Shown piece by piece: positions 42,074 to 51,764 of a stretch of 62,279 bases of DNA. The position numbers and the translations under genes are program-made. Below the pieces are notes generated by a model. The model ran no database searches. It was not told the origin of the DNA and saw only the letters and a list, made by a program, of their open reading frames with translations. Each line of letters starts with the position of its first letter. Position 1 is the first letter of the stretch. This DNA comes from Alkalihalobacillus bogoriensis ATCC BAA-922 (GTDB lineage Bacteria > Bacillota > Bacilli > Bacillales > Bacillaceae_F), in assembly GCF_000621445.1 (NCBI RefSeq), contig NZ_KK211279.1:57203-119481 (forward strand), in the 5' to 3' direction.

Positions 42074-43903
42074 TTATTTTACAACTCCATGCAAAACGGC
42101 ATCTTTTGTAAAAAAGCGTTCTATGTTCGCTTCAACTTCTTTATCTGGAACAAGTGGAGGGGCATGATGTGGTTTAATTCTCGCATCAATAATGACATTG
42201 TCGCAACCCCAATGTTTATGCTCATACCGACTATTCACCCCATGGATGTCATGAGAAGGATTACTTCTTGTAAATGTCGCCCAAAGGAAATTGCTCATTG
42301 ACGCAGTAAAAAAGTCACTATCATCACATACGATAAGTAATGGACACTGTTCAATAGCCCCTTTTGCTTGAATCGATACACTAAGTTTCTTCATTTCTTC
42401 TGCTGTCTTTTTCTCATCAACAAATGGTCCACTTTCGACTGCCACAACACCAGGCATAATTAATTTGGCGTTATGAAATCCATCTAATTGCGCAAGCTCT
42501 TTTGGAACTTGTTCGCATAACTCTCTTTTCTTCTCACCATAAGCAGCAAATACAACTTTGCTCCCTGTATTTAAACCTGTACCTGAATAATCAAGAGTGT
42601 CAATCGTTGTATTTGTTTGAAAATGTATATCACGATGGAAATCCATTCTTTCTAAAATATACATTAGAAATTCCTTTTCTTTATGCGTATCTAACGGAAT
42701 TTCATCTTCAGCGGTAATAAACAAATATTTCGCTAAACTTAATTGACCTGTTCCTAAAATCCGATTTGCAATCGTTAACAGCTCTGCAGGTTGTTTTACT
42801 TGTTGATACGGTGTATATCGCTCACTTCCAATTGCAAAAAGAAGTGGGTGCACGCCTGCTGCGTCAACAGCATGTACTTCTTTTACCCCAGGAACTTCGG
42901 ATTTCACCGCATCCCCTGTTAATTCATGTATCAAATCACCAAAGGACGTATCTTCTTGAGGTGGTCGTCCTACAACCGTAAATGGCCAGATTGCATTTTC
43001 TTTCGCATACACTTTATGAATCTTCATAAGCGGAAATTCATGCGTTAAACTATAATAACCTAAATGATCCCCAAATGGTCCCTCAGGTTTTGTTTCTCCT
43101 GGATGAATGTCACCGGTAATAACAAAATCTGCATCATGACTAACACAATATCCATCAACATAGCTGTATCGAAATCTTCGTCCAGCAAGTAAACCAGCAA
43201 ATGTCATTTCACTTAACCCTTCAGGTAATGGCATAACAGCGGATAGTGTATGGGAAGGTGGACCTCCTATGAAAATACTCACCTTTAATGGTTCACCTTT
43301 TCGTCTTGCTTTTTCTTGGTGAATCCCAATCCCTCGATGGATTTGGTAATGAATACCGACTTCTTTATTCAGTTCATACTCATTTCCACTTAACTGCACA
43401 CGATACATTCCTAAATTCGAATTCATAATGCCAGGATTTTCCGGGTCTTCTGTATACACTTGAGGTAACGTAACAAACGCCCCACCATCCATTGGCCAAT
43501 GATGGATTAAGGGCAAGTCTGAAATTTGAATTTCACGGTGTGTCGCAGGAAGTCCATTTTTCTTTAACGGTAATGCTGCTAGAGCCGACAAAGCATTTCG
43601 CACTTGTTTGTGTGGACTTTTTAATGCTTTCATCGGGTCATTTCGTAATGCAATAACACTTTGAACAGAGTCCCATGTTTTTCGAAAAATAAACTTACTC
43701 CGTTCTACAGAACCGAACAAATTCGACACTGCTGGATACTTAGAACCTTTTACATTTTCAAACAACAAAGCGGGACCGTTTGCATCATATACTTTTAAAT
43801 GAATGGCCGCCATTTCTAAGTTCGGGTCTACCTCTTCTTTTATCCGAACTAAATGCCCGTTCTTTTCTAAATCGATAATACATTCTTGTAAATTACGATA
43901 CAT
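42074..43903 (-). CDS. UbiD family prenyl-FMN-dependent decarboxylase
   Basis: 609 residues. UbiD-family signatures include NLGMYRVQ, HRGIG, GGPPSHTLSAVMPLPEG, EGPFGDHLGYYS (carrying a conserved Glu) and VGRPPQEDT. It is longer than E. coli UbiD (about 497) and closer to the approximately 600-residue group annotated as menaquinone-pathway (futalosine route) decarboxylases. UbiD enzymes need prenylated FMN made by UbiX, and no ubiX homologue is in the window. It lies downstream of the biotin operon but after a terminator, so it is likely a separate unit. The substrate is uncertain. Confidence 0.85.
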   Translation of the reverse strand: MYRNLQECIIDLEKNGHLVRIKEEVDPNLEMAAIHLKVYDANGPALLFENVKGSKYPAVSNLFGSVERSKFIFRKTWDSVQSVIALRNDPMKALKSPHKQVRNALSALAALPLKKNGLPATHREIQISDLPLIHHWPMDGGAFVTLPQVYTEDPENPGIMNSNLGMYRVQLSGNEYELNKEVGIHYQIHRGIGIHQEKARRKGEPLKVSIFIGGPPSHTLSAVMPLPEGLSEMTFAGLLAGRRFRYSYVDGYCVSHDADFVITGDIHPGETKPEGPFGDHLGYYSLTHEFPLMKIHKVYAKENAIWPFTVVGRPPQEDTSFGDLIHELTGDAVKSEVPGVKEVHAVDAAGVHPLLFAIGSERYTPYQQVKQPAELLTIANRILGTGQLSLAKYLFITAEDEIPLDTHKEKEFLMYILERMDFHRDIHFQTNTTIDTLDYSGTGLNTGSKVVFAAYGEKKRELCEQVPKELAQLDGFHNAKLIMPGVVAVESGPFVDEKKTAEEMKKLSVSIQAKGAIEQCPLLIVCDDSDFFTASMSNFLWATFTRSNPSHDIHGVNSRYEHKHWGCDNVIIDARIKPHHAPPLVPDKEVEANIERFFTKDAVLHGVVK

Positions 43904-44003
43904 TGTTTCAAAAGCTCCAATCTTATATGTAAAATTATCTTATCGCATTCATCTTTTCTCCCCCTCTATTTTAATATAAATTTGTCGACTTGTGTAATAA
44001 AGC

Positions 44004-44037
44004 AATCCCAAAAGATGAAACTACACCTTTTGGGATT
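44004..44037 (-). terminator. Terminator of the biotin operon
   Basis: AATCCCAAAAG (44004-44014) pairs exactly with CTTTTGGGATT (44027-44037). On the minus strand CTTTATTA follows. It ends 4 bp from the bioI stop codon. Confidence 0.75.
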
Positions 44038-44041
44038 GTTG

Positions 44042-45229
44042 TTATTGTTGTAATTGTAATGTTAACTTTTCTAATGCTCGAAAGCCAGCAAGTTTACGCC
44101 ATTGGATTTCTGCTTTATCAAGTTTAATGGTAGAAAGATGATTTCGTAACGTTTCAATGGCAACTTCGGCTTCAAGTCTAGCAAGCATCGAACCGATACA
44201 GAAATGTTGACCTGCTCCAAAGGTGAGGTGTGCGTTTGGTGTACGTGTAATTATGAAAAGATTCGGGTCTTTAAACTGTGCTGGATCTCGATTTGCCGCT
44301 CCTAGCATAATGTAGACTTGTTCCCCTTTTTTCATTTCTACTCCATGTAATACACAATCATCCGACACAACTCGTGCTGTCAATTGAGTCGGACTCTCAA
44401 AGCGTAAACATTCTTCTACTGCGCCTTTCACAAGAGTAGGACGCTCTTGCAAAGCGGCGTATTGATCCGGAAATTGTGCGAAACAGTAAACAAGATTGCT
44501 AATTAAATTAACCGTTGTTTCATGACCAGCAATTAAAAGTAAAATGCAGGTCGAGACAATTTCATCTTCTGTCACTTTCCCTTGTTGTTTCGCTTGCATC
44601 AAGCCATGTAACAAACTATGGTCAGACATATCCCGTATTTTCATTCGCTCATGAAAATAAGTGACCATCGCATCAACCGTATCGTTTCCTTCGAGTAAAG
44701 CTTTACGGTTGCGATTTAAATCAATCGTTTGTACTAACGAATAGGCCCATTTTCGAAAAAGCTCTTTATCTTTTTCAGGAACACCAATAATCGAAGCAAT
44801 AACAGAACTTGCCAACGGAAAAGCATACTCTGAAACGACATCCAACGTTTTCTTTTTTTTCGCTTCTCTTACCAGTTCTTCCGTCGTTTTTTCCATCATT
44901 TCGTTTATGTTCGCTAGTGCTTTTGTTGTAAAATACTCACTCATAATCTCACGTAGCTTTTTATGGTCTGGTGGGTTTTGGTACAACACCATATTTTTTT
45001 GGACCGTTGCTGTTGTTTCGTATTTCTTTGTTGTTGTCGGTAAAGGGATCCGTGTTTGAAAGCGAGAATCCGTTAATATCGCTTTCGCCTCCTTATATCC
45101 CGTAACAAACCATCCCGATTGCTTACATAACCGTTTTTTCAAAATAGGAGATTGTTCACGCATTTTCTCATAGGAATCATACGGGTTTATCAAATCATCA
45201 TTTTTCAACATTGCAAGCGTTTGTTCCAA
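44042..45229 (-). CDS. bioI: Cytochrome P450 BioI
   Basis: 395 residues, the same length as B. subtilis BioI. TTG start after GGGAGAGGG. The I-helix motif LLIAGHETTVN and the heme-ligand loop FGAGQHFCIG (Cys near 343) are intact. BioI cleaves long-chain acyl groups carried on acyl carrier protein to give pimeloyl units for biotin synthesis in the cytoplasm. It is the last gene of the operon, 13 bp after bioB. Confidence 0.93.
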   Translation of the reverse strand: MEQTLAMLKNDDLINPYDSYEKMREQSPILKKRLCKQSGWFVTGYKEAKAILTDSRFQTRIPLPTTTKKYETTATVQKNMVLYQNPPDHKKLREIMSEYFTTKALANINEMMEKTTEELVREAKKKKTLDVVSEYAFPLASSVIASIIGVPEKDKELFRKWAYSLVQTIDLNRNRKALLEGNDTVDAMVTYFHERMKIRDMSDHSLLHGLMQAKQQGKVTEDEIVSTCILLLIAGHETTVNLISNLVYCFAQFPDQYAALQERPTLVKGAVEECLRFESPTQLTARVVSDDCVLHGVEMKKGEQVYIMLGAANRDPAQFKDPNLFIITRTPNAHLTFGAGQHFCIGSMLARLEAEVAIETLRNHLSTIKLDKAEIQWRKLAGFRALEKLTLQLQQ

Positions 45230-45242
45230 AACTACCCTCTCC

Positions 45243-46247
45243 CTAGTTCGTCGCTAAACTTTCTCTCATTTCTTCGACACTCTCAATTTCAAATCCTAAA
45301 TCTTGTAACATCTTGTAGTCTTCAGATTCCTCTTGTCCCCTCGTTGTTAAATAATTTCCCACGAAAATAGAGTTCGCCGCAAATAAACCAAGTGGTTGGA
45401 GTGAGCGTAAATTCACTTCTCTTCCTCCTGAAATCCGGATTTCTTTTGTTGGATTAACGAATCGAAATAACGCTAACACTTTTAAACAATATAACGGGTT
45501 TAACTCATGTACTCCTTCTAGTGGTGTCCCATCAATCGCATGAAGAAAATTAACCGGAATTGAATCAGCATCTAATACACGTAAACTATTGGCAATATCA
45601 ATGACATCTTGTTTCGTTTCTTTCATTCCGACAATAACACCTGAACAAGGTGACATCCCGGATTGCTTAACAACTTCAACCGTATTTACGCGGTCGTCAT
45701 ATGTATGAGATGTTGTAATATTTGAGTGATTCCGTTCAGACGTATTTAAATTATGGTTATAGCGGTCCACTCCTGCTTCTTTTAATCGCAACGCTTGTTC
45801 TGGTTTTAGTAACCCTAAGCAAGCACATACTTTTAACCCATATAGCTCTTTAATTTCCTTTACTGCCTCAACAACGTGGTCTACTTCTTTATTGGATGGA
45901 CCACGTCCGCTAGCAACAATACAATATGTGCCGACATTTAGTTCGTACGCTTGTTTTGCGCCTTTCACTAATGTTTCTTTATTTACCATTCGATACGTTT
46001 CAATTGGTGCTTTTGATAACGAAGACTGTGAACAGTACCCACAGTTTTCAGGACAAAGACCTGATTTGGCATTCATAATCATGTTAAGTTTTACTTTCTT
46101 CCCAAAATATTTTTTTCTCACTTGAAAGGCTGCATGCATTAACAACATCACATCATCATCTGGACAGTCTAATACAGTTAAAGCCTCTTCATTTGTTAAT
46201 TGCTCTCCTTGCAAAACTTTCGTCGCATATTCATTCCATCTATTCAT
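45243..46247 (-). CDS. bioB: Biotin synthase BioB
   Basis: 334 residues. The radical-SAM cluster motif is Cys65-x3-Cys69-x2-Cys72 (GLCPENCGYCSQ), and GPSNKEVDHV and YNHNLNTSE follow. It inserts sulphur into dethiobiotin to give biotin. The start overlaps the bioD stop by 4 bp (ATGA-type coupling). Confidence 0.97.
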   Translation of the reverse strand: MNRWNEYATKVLQGEQLTNEEALTVLDCPDDDVMLLMHAAFQVRKKYFGKKVKLNMIMNAKSGLCPENCGYCSQSSLSKAPIETYRMVNKETLVKGAKQAYELNVGTYCIVASGRGPSNKEVDHVVEAVKEIKELYGLKVCACLGLLKPEQALRLKEAGVDRYNHNLNTSERNHSNITTSHTYDDRVNTVEVVKQSGMSPCSGVIVGMKETKQDVIDIANSLRVLDADSIPVNFLHAIDGTPLEGVHELNPLYCLKVLALFRFVNPTKEIRISGGREVNLRSLQPLGLFAANSIFVGNYLTTRGQEESEDYKMLQDLGFEIESVEEMRESLATN

Positions 46248-46945
46248 CTTTTCCCCTCCAAATAGTTTTCTAGTTTTGACATCCTAACATTTGCTTCTAC
46301 CATTGAAATAACAGCTTCCTTTGAAACTTGTTTTAGTTTTGGCGTCACTCCAAGCAACGGCACACCACACAAAGCTTCCATCAACTCAGGGTTCGTTTTT
46401 TCAGCTACATCGCCCGTCTCGCTTTTTCCATTAATGATAATCCCTAGAATTTGTAGGCCTAGACTTTTCGCATACTGAACCGTCAAAAACGTATGGTTCA
46501 ATGTACCGAGATTTGGCCTTGCTACAATGACAATCGGGAGTTGTAATGCTTGTATTACGTCACTCACTAAATACTGCTTCCCCATTGGCACCGCAATTCC
46601 CCCAGCACCCTCGACTATAAAATGCTTATGCTTTTGTTTTATGTTTTCCCAGTGACGGATGATGTCTGACAGTTCAACAACCCTGTTTTCAAGCTTGGCT
46701 GCAACAAAAGGCGCTAACGGTTCTTGGAATGAGTATGGTGTAATCTCTTCATACGTTAGCTGCGTTCCCGAATATTCTTTTAACATCCTTGTATCACTGC
46801 TAGGATGGTCCCTTTGGATTCCACTTAACATCGGTTTAAATACCCCAACATCATATTGTCGTTTTTGTAGCACACCACTAATACCTGCAGATATAATCGT
46901 TTTTCCTACATCTGTATCTGTCCCTGTAATAAAAATTCCTGTCAT
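46244..46945 (-). CDS. bioD: Dethiobiotin synthetase BioD
   Basis: 233 residues. P-loop GTDTDVGKT at residues 7-15; VEGAGGIAVPM is the second family motif. It closes the ureido ring of 7,8-diaminononanoate using CO2 and ATP. It overlaps bioF by 4 bp and bioB by 4 bp, indicating translational coupling. Confidence 0.96.
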   Translation of the reverse strand: MTGIFITGTDTDVGKTIISAGISGVLQKRQYDVGVFKPMLSGIQRDHPSSDTRMLKEYSGTQLTYEEITPYSFQEPLAPFVAAKLENRVVELSDIIRHWENIKQKHKHFIVEGAGGIAVPMGKQYLVSDVIQALQLPIVIVARPNLGTLNHTFLTVQYAKSLGLQILGIIINGKSETGDVAEKTNPELMEALCGVPLLGVTPKLKQVSKEAVISMVEANVRMSKLENYLEGKR

Positions 46946-48120
46946 GTACCTAGATTCAACTCTCTTCCGATAGATTGAAAAACATCAAGTAGTTTCGTAA
47001 TATCTTCTCGTGTATGTTCACTTGTTACTGTCAACCGAATTCGACTTTCTCCTTTTCTTACCGTAGGAGGACGAATGGCTGGTGCATAAATTCCGTGATG
47101 CATGAGCTTTTCTGCAAATACTAATGCTTTTGTTTCCTTGCCAATGATGACGGGAATGATAGGTGTATCTACTCCTTTCACATCAAAACCAAGAGCAGAT
47201 AAACCTTCTTTTACTGTCCTTATGTTCGCAAATAATCGGTCACGCTTTTCCTTTGTACTTTCAATGATTTCGATTGCACAACACGCAGCCGCGCAACTAG
47301 CAGGAGGGAGTGCTGTTTGAAAAATGAACGTTCTCGCATGATTGACCAAATAGTCAATAAGAATTGCAGATCCAGCTACAAATCCTCCTTCTCCCCCAAC
47401 CGCTTTACTTAATGTTCCAATCACGACATGTGGTTCGACTCCAAAATATTCACTCGTTCCTCCCCCATTCGCTCCTAGCACTCCTGTAGCGTGAGCGTCA
47501 TCAACGATGAGAAAAGCGCCATACGTCTCTGCTAAGGCTAGTAATCGTGGTAGGGGAGCCATCGTGCCATCCATACTAAATACTCCATCAGTGACAATAA
47601 ATTTCTGCCTACCCGGTTCCGTCTGTCGTAATTTCTCCTCTAGGTCGTTCATGTCAATATGCAGATAAATGACAGTCTCTGCTTTTGAAAGGCGACAACC
47701 ATCAATAATACTCGCATGGTTGAGCTCATCACTAAAAATAATATCTCCCTTTTGCGGTAACGTTGTTAAAACTCCGACATTCGCTAAATATCCACTTGAA
47801 AAAAGTAAAGCTGCTTCTGTTTGTTTAAAACTCGCAATCTTCTGTTCTAGTTTTTCATGCCATTCTGTATTTCCTGTTGTTAATCTTGAACCACTACTAC
47901 CTACTCCAAAGTGGTTCATCGCGTTGTGAGCCGCTTCGATTAATCGCTTGTCATTGGCTAGCCCTAAATAGTCATTTGAAGAAAAAACTAGAAGTTCTTT
48001 TTGATTTACTATCATCTTAGGCTTTGGTGCGGTATTCATTTTTTTTTGTAAATGACGATATAATCCCGCTTCTTTCGTTTTGTTCATTTTTTGTTTAAGT
48101 ACGGCGTCTAGTTCATTCAT
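46942..48120 (-). CDS. bioF: 8-amino-7-oxononanoate synthase BioF
   Basis: 392 residues from ATG (MNELD), preceded by GAGG; an in-frame TTG four codons earlier precedes the ribosome binding site and is rejected. The PLP Lys is in [11 protein letters not shown], with HASIIDG and [10 protein letters not shown] also present. It condenses pimeloyl-CoA with alanine. It overlaps the bioA stop by 8 bp. Confidence 0.96.
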   Translation of the reverse strand: MNELDAVLKQKMNKTKEAGLYRHLQKKMNTAPKPKMIVNQKELLVFSSNDYLGLANDKRLIEAAHNAMNHFGVGSSGSRLTTGNTEWHEKLEQKIASFKQTEAALLFSSGYLANVGVLTTLPQKGDIIFSDELNHASIIDGCRLSKAETVIYLHIDMNDLEEKLRQTEPGRQKFIVTDGVFSMDGTMAPLPRLLALAETYGAFLIVDDAHATGVLGANGGGTSEYFGVEPHVVIGTLSKAVGGEGGFVAGSAILIDYLVNHARTFIFQTALPPASCAAACCAIEIIESTKEKRDRLFANIRTVKEGLSALGFDVKGVDTPIIPVIIGKETKALVFAEKLMHHGIYAPAIRPPTVRKGESRIRLTVTSEHTREDITKLLDVFQSIGRELNLGT

Positions 48121-49453
48121 CAGTAACCTCAATAATTGCTTGTTTCATAATGTTGACCATGTCCCGCAACTCCTCTAACGTGCTTACGAGTGGTGGCATC
48201 AACACTAAGACATCCCCCATCGGTCTGGTTAACATGCCCAACTCTCTCATTTTTAAAGAAACAGCATAACCCATTCTCGCTTCCTTTGGATAACTTTCTT
48301 TTGTATCCTTATTCTTAACAAGCTCTATCCCACACATAAATCCTAATTGCCGAATATCTCCTACATGAGGTAATTGTGTCAACTCTCGTAATAGAGTTTG
48401 AAGTTGCTTTGATTTTTCCTGAACTTGCTCGACGATTTTATCTTTTTCAAACAGTTCAAGGTTCGCTATGGCCACTGCACAGCCAAGTTGATTTCCTGTA
48501 TACGAATGTCCATGAAAGAATGTTTTTTGGTTTTGAAAATCATCATAAAATGCCCGATAAATCTCTTCGGTTGTAAACGTGACCGCTATCGGCAAATATC
48601 CTCCTGTAATCCCTTTTCCTGCGGCCATTAAATCAGGTTGAACTTGTTCATGTTCACAGGCAAACATTTTTCCTGTCCGACCAAATCCAGTCGCAACCTC
48701 ATCAACAATCATAAGAACATTATATTTAGTACATAATCTTCTTACACCAGCTAAAAAACCTTCAGGCATAACGACCATTCCTGCTGCCCCTTGAACCATC
48801 GACTCAATGGATAAAGCTGCAATCGTTTCATGTTGCTCTTGTAACAATTGTTCTAACATCTCTAAACATTCTTCTTTGCACTGATTGGCATCGCCCTCTT
48901 CAAAACGGTAAACGTTTGGATACGGCGCTTTATAACTTTCAAACATAAGTGGCCCATACATTTGATGAAATAATTCGATAGAGCCAACACTGACTGCACC
49001 TATCGTGTCCCCATGATAACCATTTTGCATTGAGATAAATTTCTGTTTCTTTTCATTCCCTTTATTTTTCCAATATTGAAATGCCATCTTTAATGCAATT
49101 TCCATTGCCTCTGCACCACTATCTGAATAAAACACGCGCGTTAAGTTTTCCGGGCTAATGTTCACTAATTTTTCGGCTAATTCAGTTGCTGGTACATTTG
49201 TCATCCCTAATAACGTAGAGTGAGCAATTTTACTTAACTGAGCTATAATGGCCTCATCTAGTTCTTTCTTACGATGACCGTGTACATTTAGCCATACAGA
49301 AGAAAATCCATCATAATATTCTTTTCCATGAATATCTTTCACTTTTATACCATTGCCACTTTCTATAATTAAAGGATGCTCATCATAATCTTTCATTTGA
49401 GTAAATGGCAACCATAAATATTTTTTACTTTTTTCTTCTAAATTTCGTTCCAT
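48113..49453 (-). CDS. bioA: 7,8-diaminopelargonate aminotransferase BioA
   Basis: 446 residues from ATG (MERNLEE), preceded by GGGAGGAG; the in-frame upstream extension into bioW is not used. Class-III aminotransferase motifs include [19 protein letters not shown] and the PLP Lys in [12 protein letters not shown]. It converts 8-amino-7-oxononanoate to 7,8-diaminononanoate. The B. subtilis homologue uses lysine as donor rather than SAM; the donor here is not certain. It overlaps the bioW 3' end by 29 bp. Confidence 0.96.
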   Translation of the reverse strand: MERNLEEKSKKYLWLPFTQMKDYDEHPLIIESGNGIKVKDIHGKEYYDGFSSVWLNVHGHRKKELDEAIIAQLSKIAHSTLLGMTNVPATELAEKLVNISPENLTRVFYSDSGAEAMEIALKMAFQYWKNKGNEKKQKFISMQNGYHGDTIGAVSVGSIELFHQMYGPLMFESYKAPYPNVYRFEEGDANQCKEECLEMLEQLLQEQHETIAALSIESMVQGAAGMVVMPEGFLAGVRRLCTKYNVLMIVDEVATGFGRTGKMFACEHEQVQPDLMAAGKGITGGYLPIAVTFTTEEIYRAFYDDFQNQKTFFHGHSYTGNQLGCAVAIANLELFEKDKIVEQVQEKSKQLQTLLRELTQLPHVGDIRQLGFMCGIELVKNKDTKESYPKEARMGYAVSLKMRELGMLTRPMGDVLVLMPPLVSTLEELRDMVNIMKQAIIEVTDE

Positions 49454-50210
49454 CGTTCTCCTCCCAAAAAACAAATAGTGGTTCTGTTTTTAAATATGCA
49501 ATATATGTATCCATGTCATAAGCCGTATTCACGAAAAATATTCGACAACCTTGGTCGTCACCCCATTCCTTCATTCTCGTAATACGCTGATATCCTATTG
49601 CTTTACTCGCGACATACCCTGTCACATAATCAGGATCGTCAGACCAACATAATTCAGCTACCGTTGCAGGATGATAACTTACTTTTGTCGCAAGTACGAG
49701 CGCTTCTTTTAGTCTTTCATTAGGCAGGAATTCATTCTTTTTAACCCATGATAAAAAGTTTGTTTCGTTCCAATCCATTTTTGAAACTCGAACAGATCGC
49801 TCCCCAATGATACGTGTTCCGGTTTTAGCATCAATAAGCAATGCTCCACTATGCGAGAACTGCGGCAATTGCTCATAGGCTTTTTCAATGACAGCAGCCG
49901 AAATCCCGTTTTGTTGCAACAGTTCTTTTGCGACACACTGTCCCTCTTTTATCGTTTCAACATTGTTTGTATAAACTTTCAAAGGCGGAACAAACTGAAT
50001 CGGTTCTGTAATCGCATCGCATTGAATTTGCAAAAAATCCGGAACGCCTCTAGAGTGGGTAAGCGCTTTTTTTAAAAGTAAATCAACAGACGACCGCAAC
50101 TCATCCAAAGATGAAATCACTTCTCCGCCAGAAATATGTTTTCCACCTTCTTCATGAGAACCACCTTCAGCTGCTCGCATTCTTACACTATATAACGGAG
50201 TTTCCTTCAT
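49425..50210 (-). CDS. bioW: 6-carboxyhexanoate-CoA ligase (pimeloyl-CoA synthetase) BioW
   Basis: 261 residues from ATG ([13 protein letters not shown]), with AGGTGA 6 nt upstream; the earlier GTG lies within that site. YSVRMRA and the [15 protein letters not shown] segment are typical of BioW. It activates free pimelate with CoA and ATP, using pimelate released by BioI or taken up. First gene of the operon, behind a BirA-controlled promoter. Confidence 0.95.
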   Translation of the reverse strand: MKETPLYSVRMRAAEGGSHEEGGKHISGGEVISSLDELRSSVDLLLKKALTHSRGVPDFLQIQCDAITEPIQFVPPLKVYTNNVETIKEGQCVAKELLQQNGISAAVIEKAYEQLPQFSHSGALLIDAKTGTRIIGERSVRVSKMDWNETNFLSWVKKNEFLPNERLKEALVLATKVSYHPATVAELCWSDDPDYVTGYVASKAIGYQRITRMKEWGDDQGCRIFFVNTAYDMDTYIAYLKTEPLFVFWEENDGTKFRRKK

Positions 50211-50241
50211 TGTTATCACCTACTTTCTTCACAGTATCAAA

Positions 50242-50304
50242 TGTTAACTTGATTATTAATTTAGTTAACAATTAAATTTTATGATCGTTAACCTTATATG
50301 TCAA
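50242..50304 (-). promoter_or_regulatory. Biotin operon promoter with BirA operator
   Basis: Minus strand: TTGACA (50299-50304), 17-bp spacer, TAAAAT (50276-50281), a near-perfect sigma-A promoter. An inverted repeat of TTGTTAAC and GTTAACA (50242-50271) covers the expected transcription start and resembles the BirA operators of B. subtilis biotin genes. A further GGTTAAC lies inside the spacer (50287-50293). Biotin-bound BirA would repress all six genes. Confidence 0.85.
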
Positions 50305-50354
50305 TCTAGTTTACAATCAATCTCTCATAAATAGGATTTAGAAAAGTAAAAACC

Positions 50355-50394
50355 AAAAAAAGTGTTACAGTCAAAGACTGATAACACTTTTTTT
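50355..50394 (-). terminator. Terminator of the PAS-STAS gene
   Basis: AAAAAGTGTTA-CAGTC on the left pairs with GACTG-TAACACTTTTT on the right with a single bulged A, and T runs flank it. It lies 4 bp past the stop codon at 50398. Confidence 0.85.
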
Positions 50395-50397
50395 TGG

Positions 50398-51165
50398 TTA
50401 TAGTTGTATCAATTGTTCTAATGCTTGTTTCACCGTTGACTTCGTTTTAATCGAAGTAATATTCATACGTGCTTCTACTGCCTTATGAGCAAGTTCAGGT
50501 CGTAACCCTGTAAAAATAAGTGAAATGCCGAGTAATTTCATTATTGAATTTATTTCATATATAAAATCGATGACTGTTTCATCAATGTTATAAATTCCTG
50601 ACACATCAATAATTAAATGTTCAAGGTTATGCCCTTGCATTTTTTGTGGAATAATCGTAACGAGCTGATTTGTCCGGTCTAAATCAACATTTCCAACTAA
50701 CGGAATCACTGCAATCCCTTCAAATACAGGGACAATTGGCGTCGCAATTTCACGGACCATTTCTCGCAGTTTCTTTTCCGCTTCTTTTCGACTTGTGATG
50801 TCGCGAATGATAGATTGAATTGCATTCGACTCACCAAACTTTACGGGATGACAGTAAAGTTCAACTTCGACCAAAGACCCATCAAACTTTTGGATTGTCG
50901 TTTCAATTAAATCACCAATCACATTTTCTTCGGTCGCTTTTCGAATTCGTTCTCTTATCATCCTTTTTGAATCTTCTAGAAACACCTCAACTATATTCTT
51001 TCCGATTATTTCTTCTTTCGTTGCTCCTAGAAAATTTGCACCTGATTGATTAATGTAAATGACTTTTTCATTACAATGAATAATCGTTGTTTCAAAAGAA
51101 TACTCGACGATTTGCTGGTACATTTTTTCTTTTTCGATGATTGTTAGATTTTGATCTCGAGCCAT
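50398..51165 (-). CDS. PAS-STAS protein (RsbR/stressosome-like)
   Basis: 255 residues, ATG with AAGGAG upstream. A PAS domain (about 12-130) is followed by a STAS domain (about 140-255). In the STAS part, DVSGIYNIDET and LIFTGLRPELA sit where RsbR proteins carry their two phosphorylatable residues; the first is Ser here and the second Thr. The PAS domain lacks the LOV Cys motif, so it is not a YtvA-type light sensor by sequence. RsbR-type proteins form stressosomes that feed the sigma-B pathway. The ligand is unknown. Confidence 0.82.
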   Translation of the reverse strand: MARDQNLTIIEKEKMYQQIVEYSFETTIIHCNEKVIYINQSGANFLGATKEEIIGKNIVEVFLEDSKRMIRERIRKATEENVIGDLIETTIQKFDGSLVEVELYCHPVKFGESNAIQSIIRDITSRKEAEKKLREMVREIATPIVPVFEGIAVIPLVGNVDLDRTNQLVTIIPQKMQGHNLEHLIIDVSGIYNIDETVIDFIYEINSIMKLLGISLIFTGLRPELAHKAVEARMNITSIKTKSTVKQALEQLIQL

Positions 51166-51317
51166 TTCTCTTCTCCTTTTTCCTGCACCGACTTTATTAC
51201 CTTTATCATACTCTGAATGAACGACAAATCAAAAGTGTTTTTTTCTCTAGTGCCATTGTTTATTTTTGTATGCCATGATACAGTCAAATAGACGAAAAAA
51301 TATAGAAGGTGACAACA

Positions 51318-51710
51318 ATGATTGAAGTTAAAAAATCAACAATTTGTGACGAAGAGGAATTTAATCGAGGCGTGTTTGCAAAAGTAGACATAAAAAAAGG
51401 GCAATTATTTCATGAAGCACCTGTCATACCGTATCCGAATGAAGAACATGAACATATTGAAAAAACCATTTTAGCTGATTATGCTTTTGAATATGGGATT
51501 AATCATACAGCCATTGTACTAGGCTATGGGATGTTATTTAATCATTCTTATACTCCTAACGCAACGTATGATATAAATTTCGATAATCATACATTTGATT
51601 ATTATGCGTATAAAGATATTAAGGCTGGCGAAGAAATTTTTATTAACTATAATGGAGAGGTCGACAATAACGAAGCATTATGGTTTAACAAAAAAGAAGA
51701 AGACAAATAA
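51318..51710 (+). CDS. SET-domain protein
   Basis: 130 residues from ATG 51318, preceded by GAAGGTGA. It is a compact SET domain: RGVFAKVDIKKGQ near the N-terminus, FNHSYTPNATY (about 77-87, SAM and pseudoknot motif) and GEEIFINYNGE (about 111-121). SET proteins methylate lysines of proteins. They are best known from eukaryotes but occur sporadically in bacteria, including bacilli. There is no pre- or post-SET cysteine cluster. The gene stands alone between a stressosome-like gene (divergent) and an ABC exporter (convergent). The substrate is unknown. Confidence 0.85.
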   Translation: MIEVKKSTICDEEEFNRGVFAKVDIKKGQLFHEAPVIPYPNEEHEHIEKTILADYAFEYGINHTAIVLGYGMLFNHSYTPNATYDINFDNHTFDYYAYKDIKAGEEIFINYNGEVDNNEALWFNKKEEDK

Positions 51711-51722
51711 CAAACAATAATA

Positions 51723-51756
51723 GGGTTCTATCCGTCAACCCCGACAGATTGAACCC
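51723..51756. terminator. Terminator between the SET and ABC genes
   Basis: GGGTTC (51723-51728) pairs with GAACCC (51751-51756), with inner GTC/GAC pairing. It could serve both convergent genes, though T runs are weak. Confidence 0.6.
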
Positions 51757-51764
51757 CTTATGCA

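Noticed and set aside
50398-51165. LOV photoreceptor (YtvA-type) reading of the PAS-STAS protein
   Set aside because: The GKNCRFLQ-type flavin-binding Cys motif is absent; the corresponding segment is GKNIVEVF.
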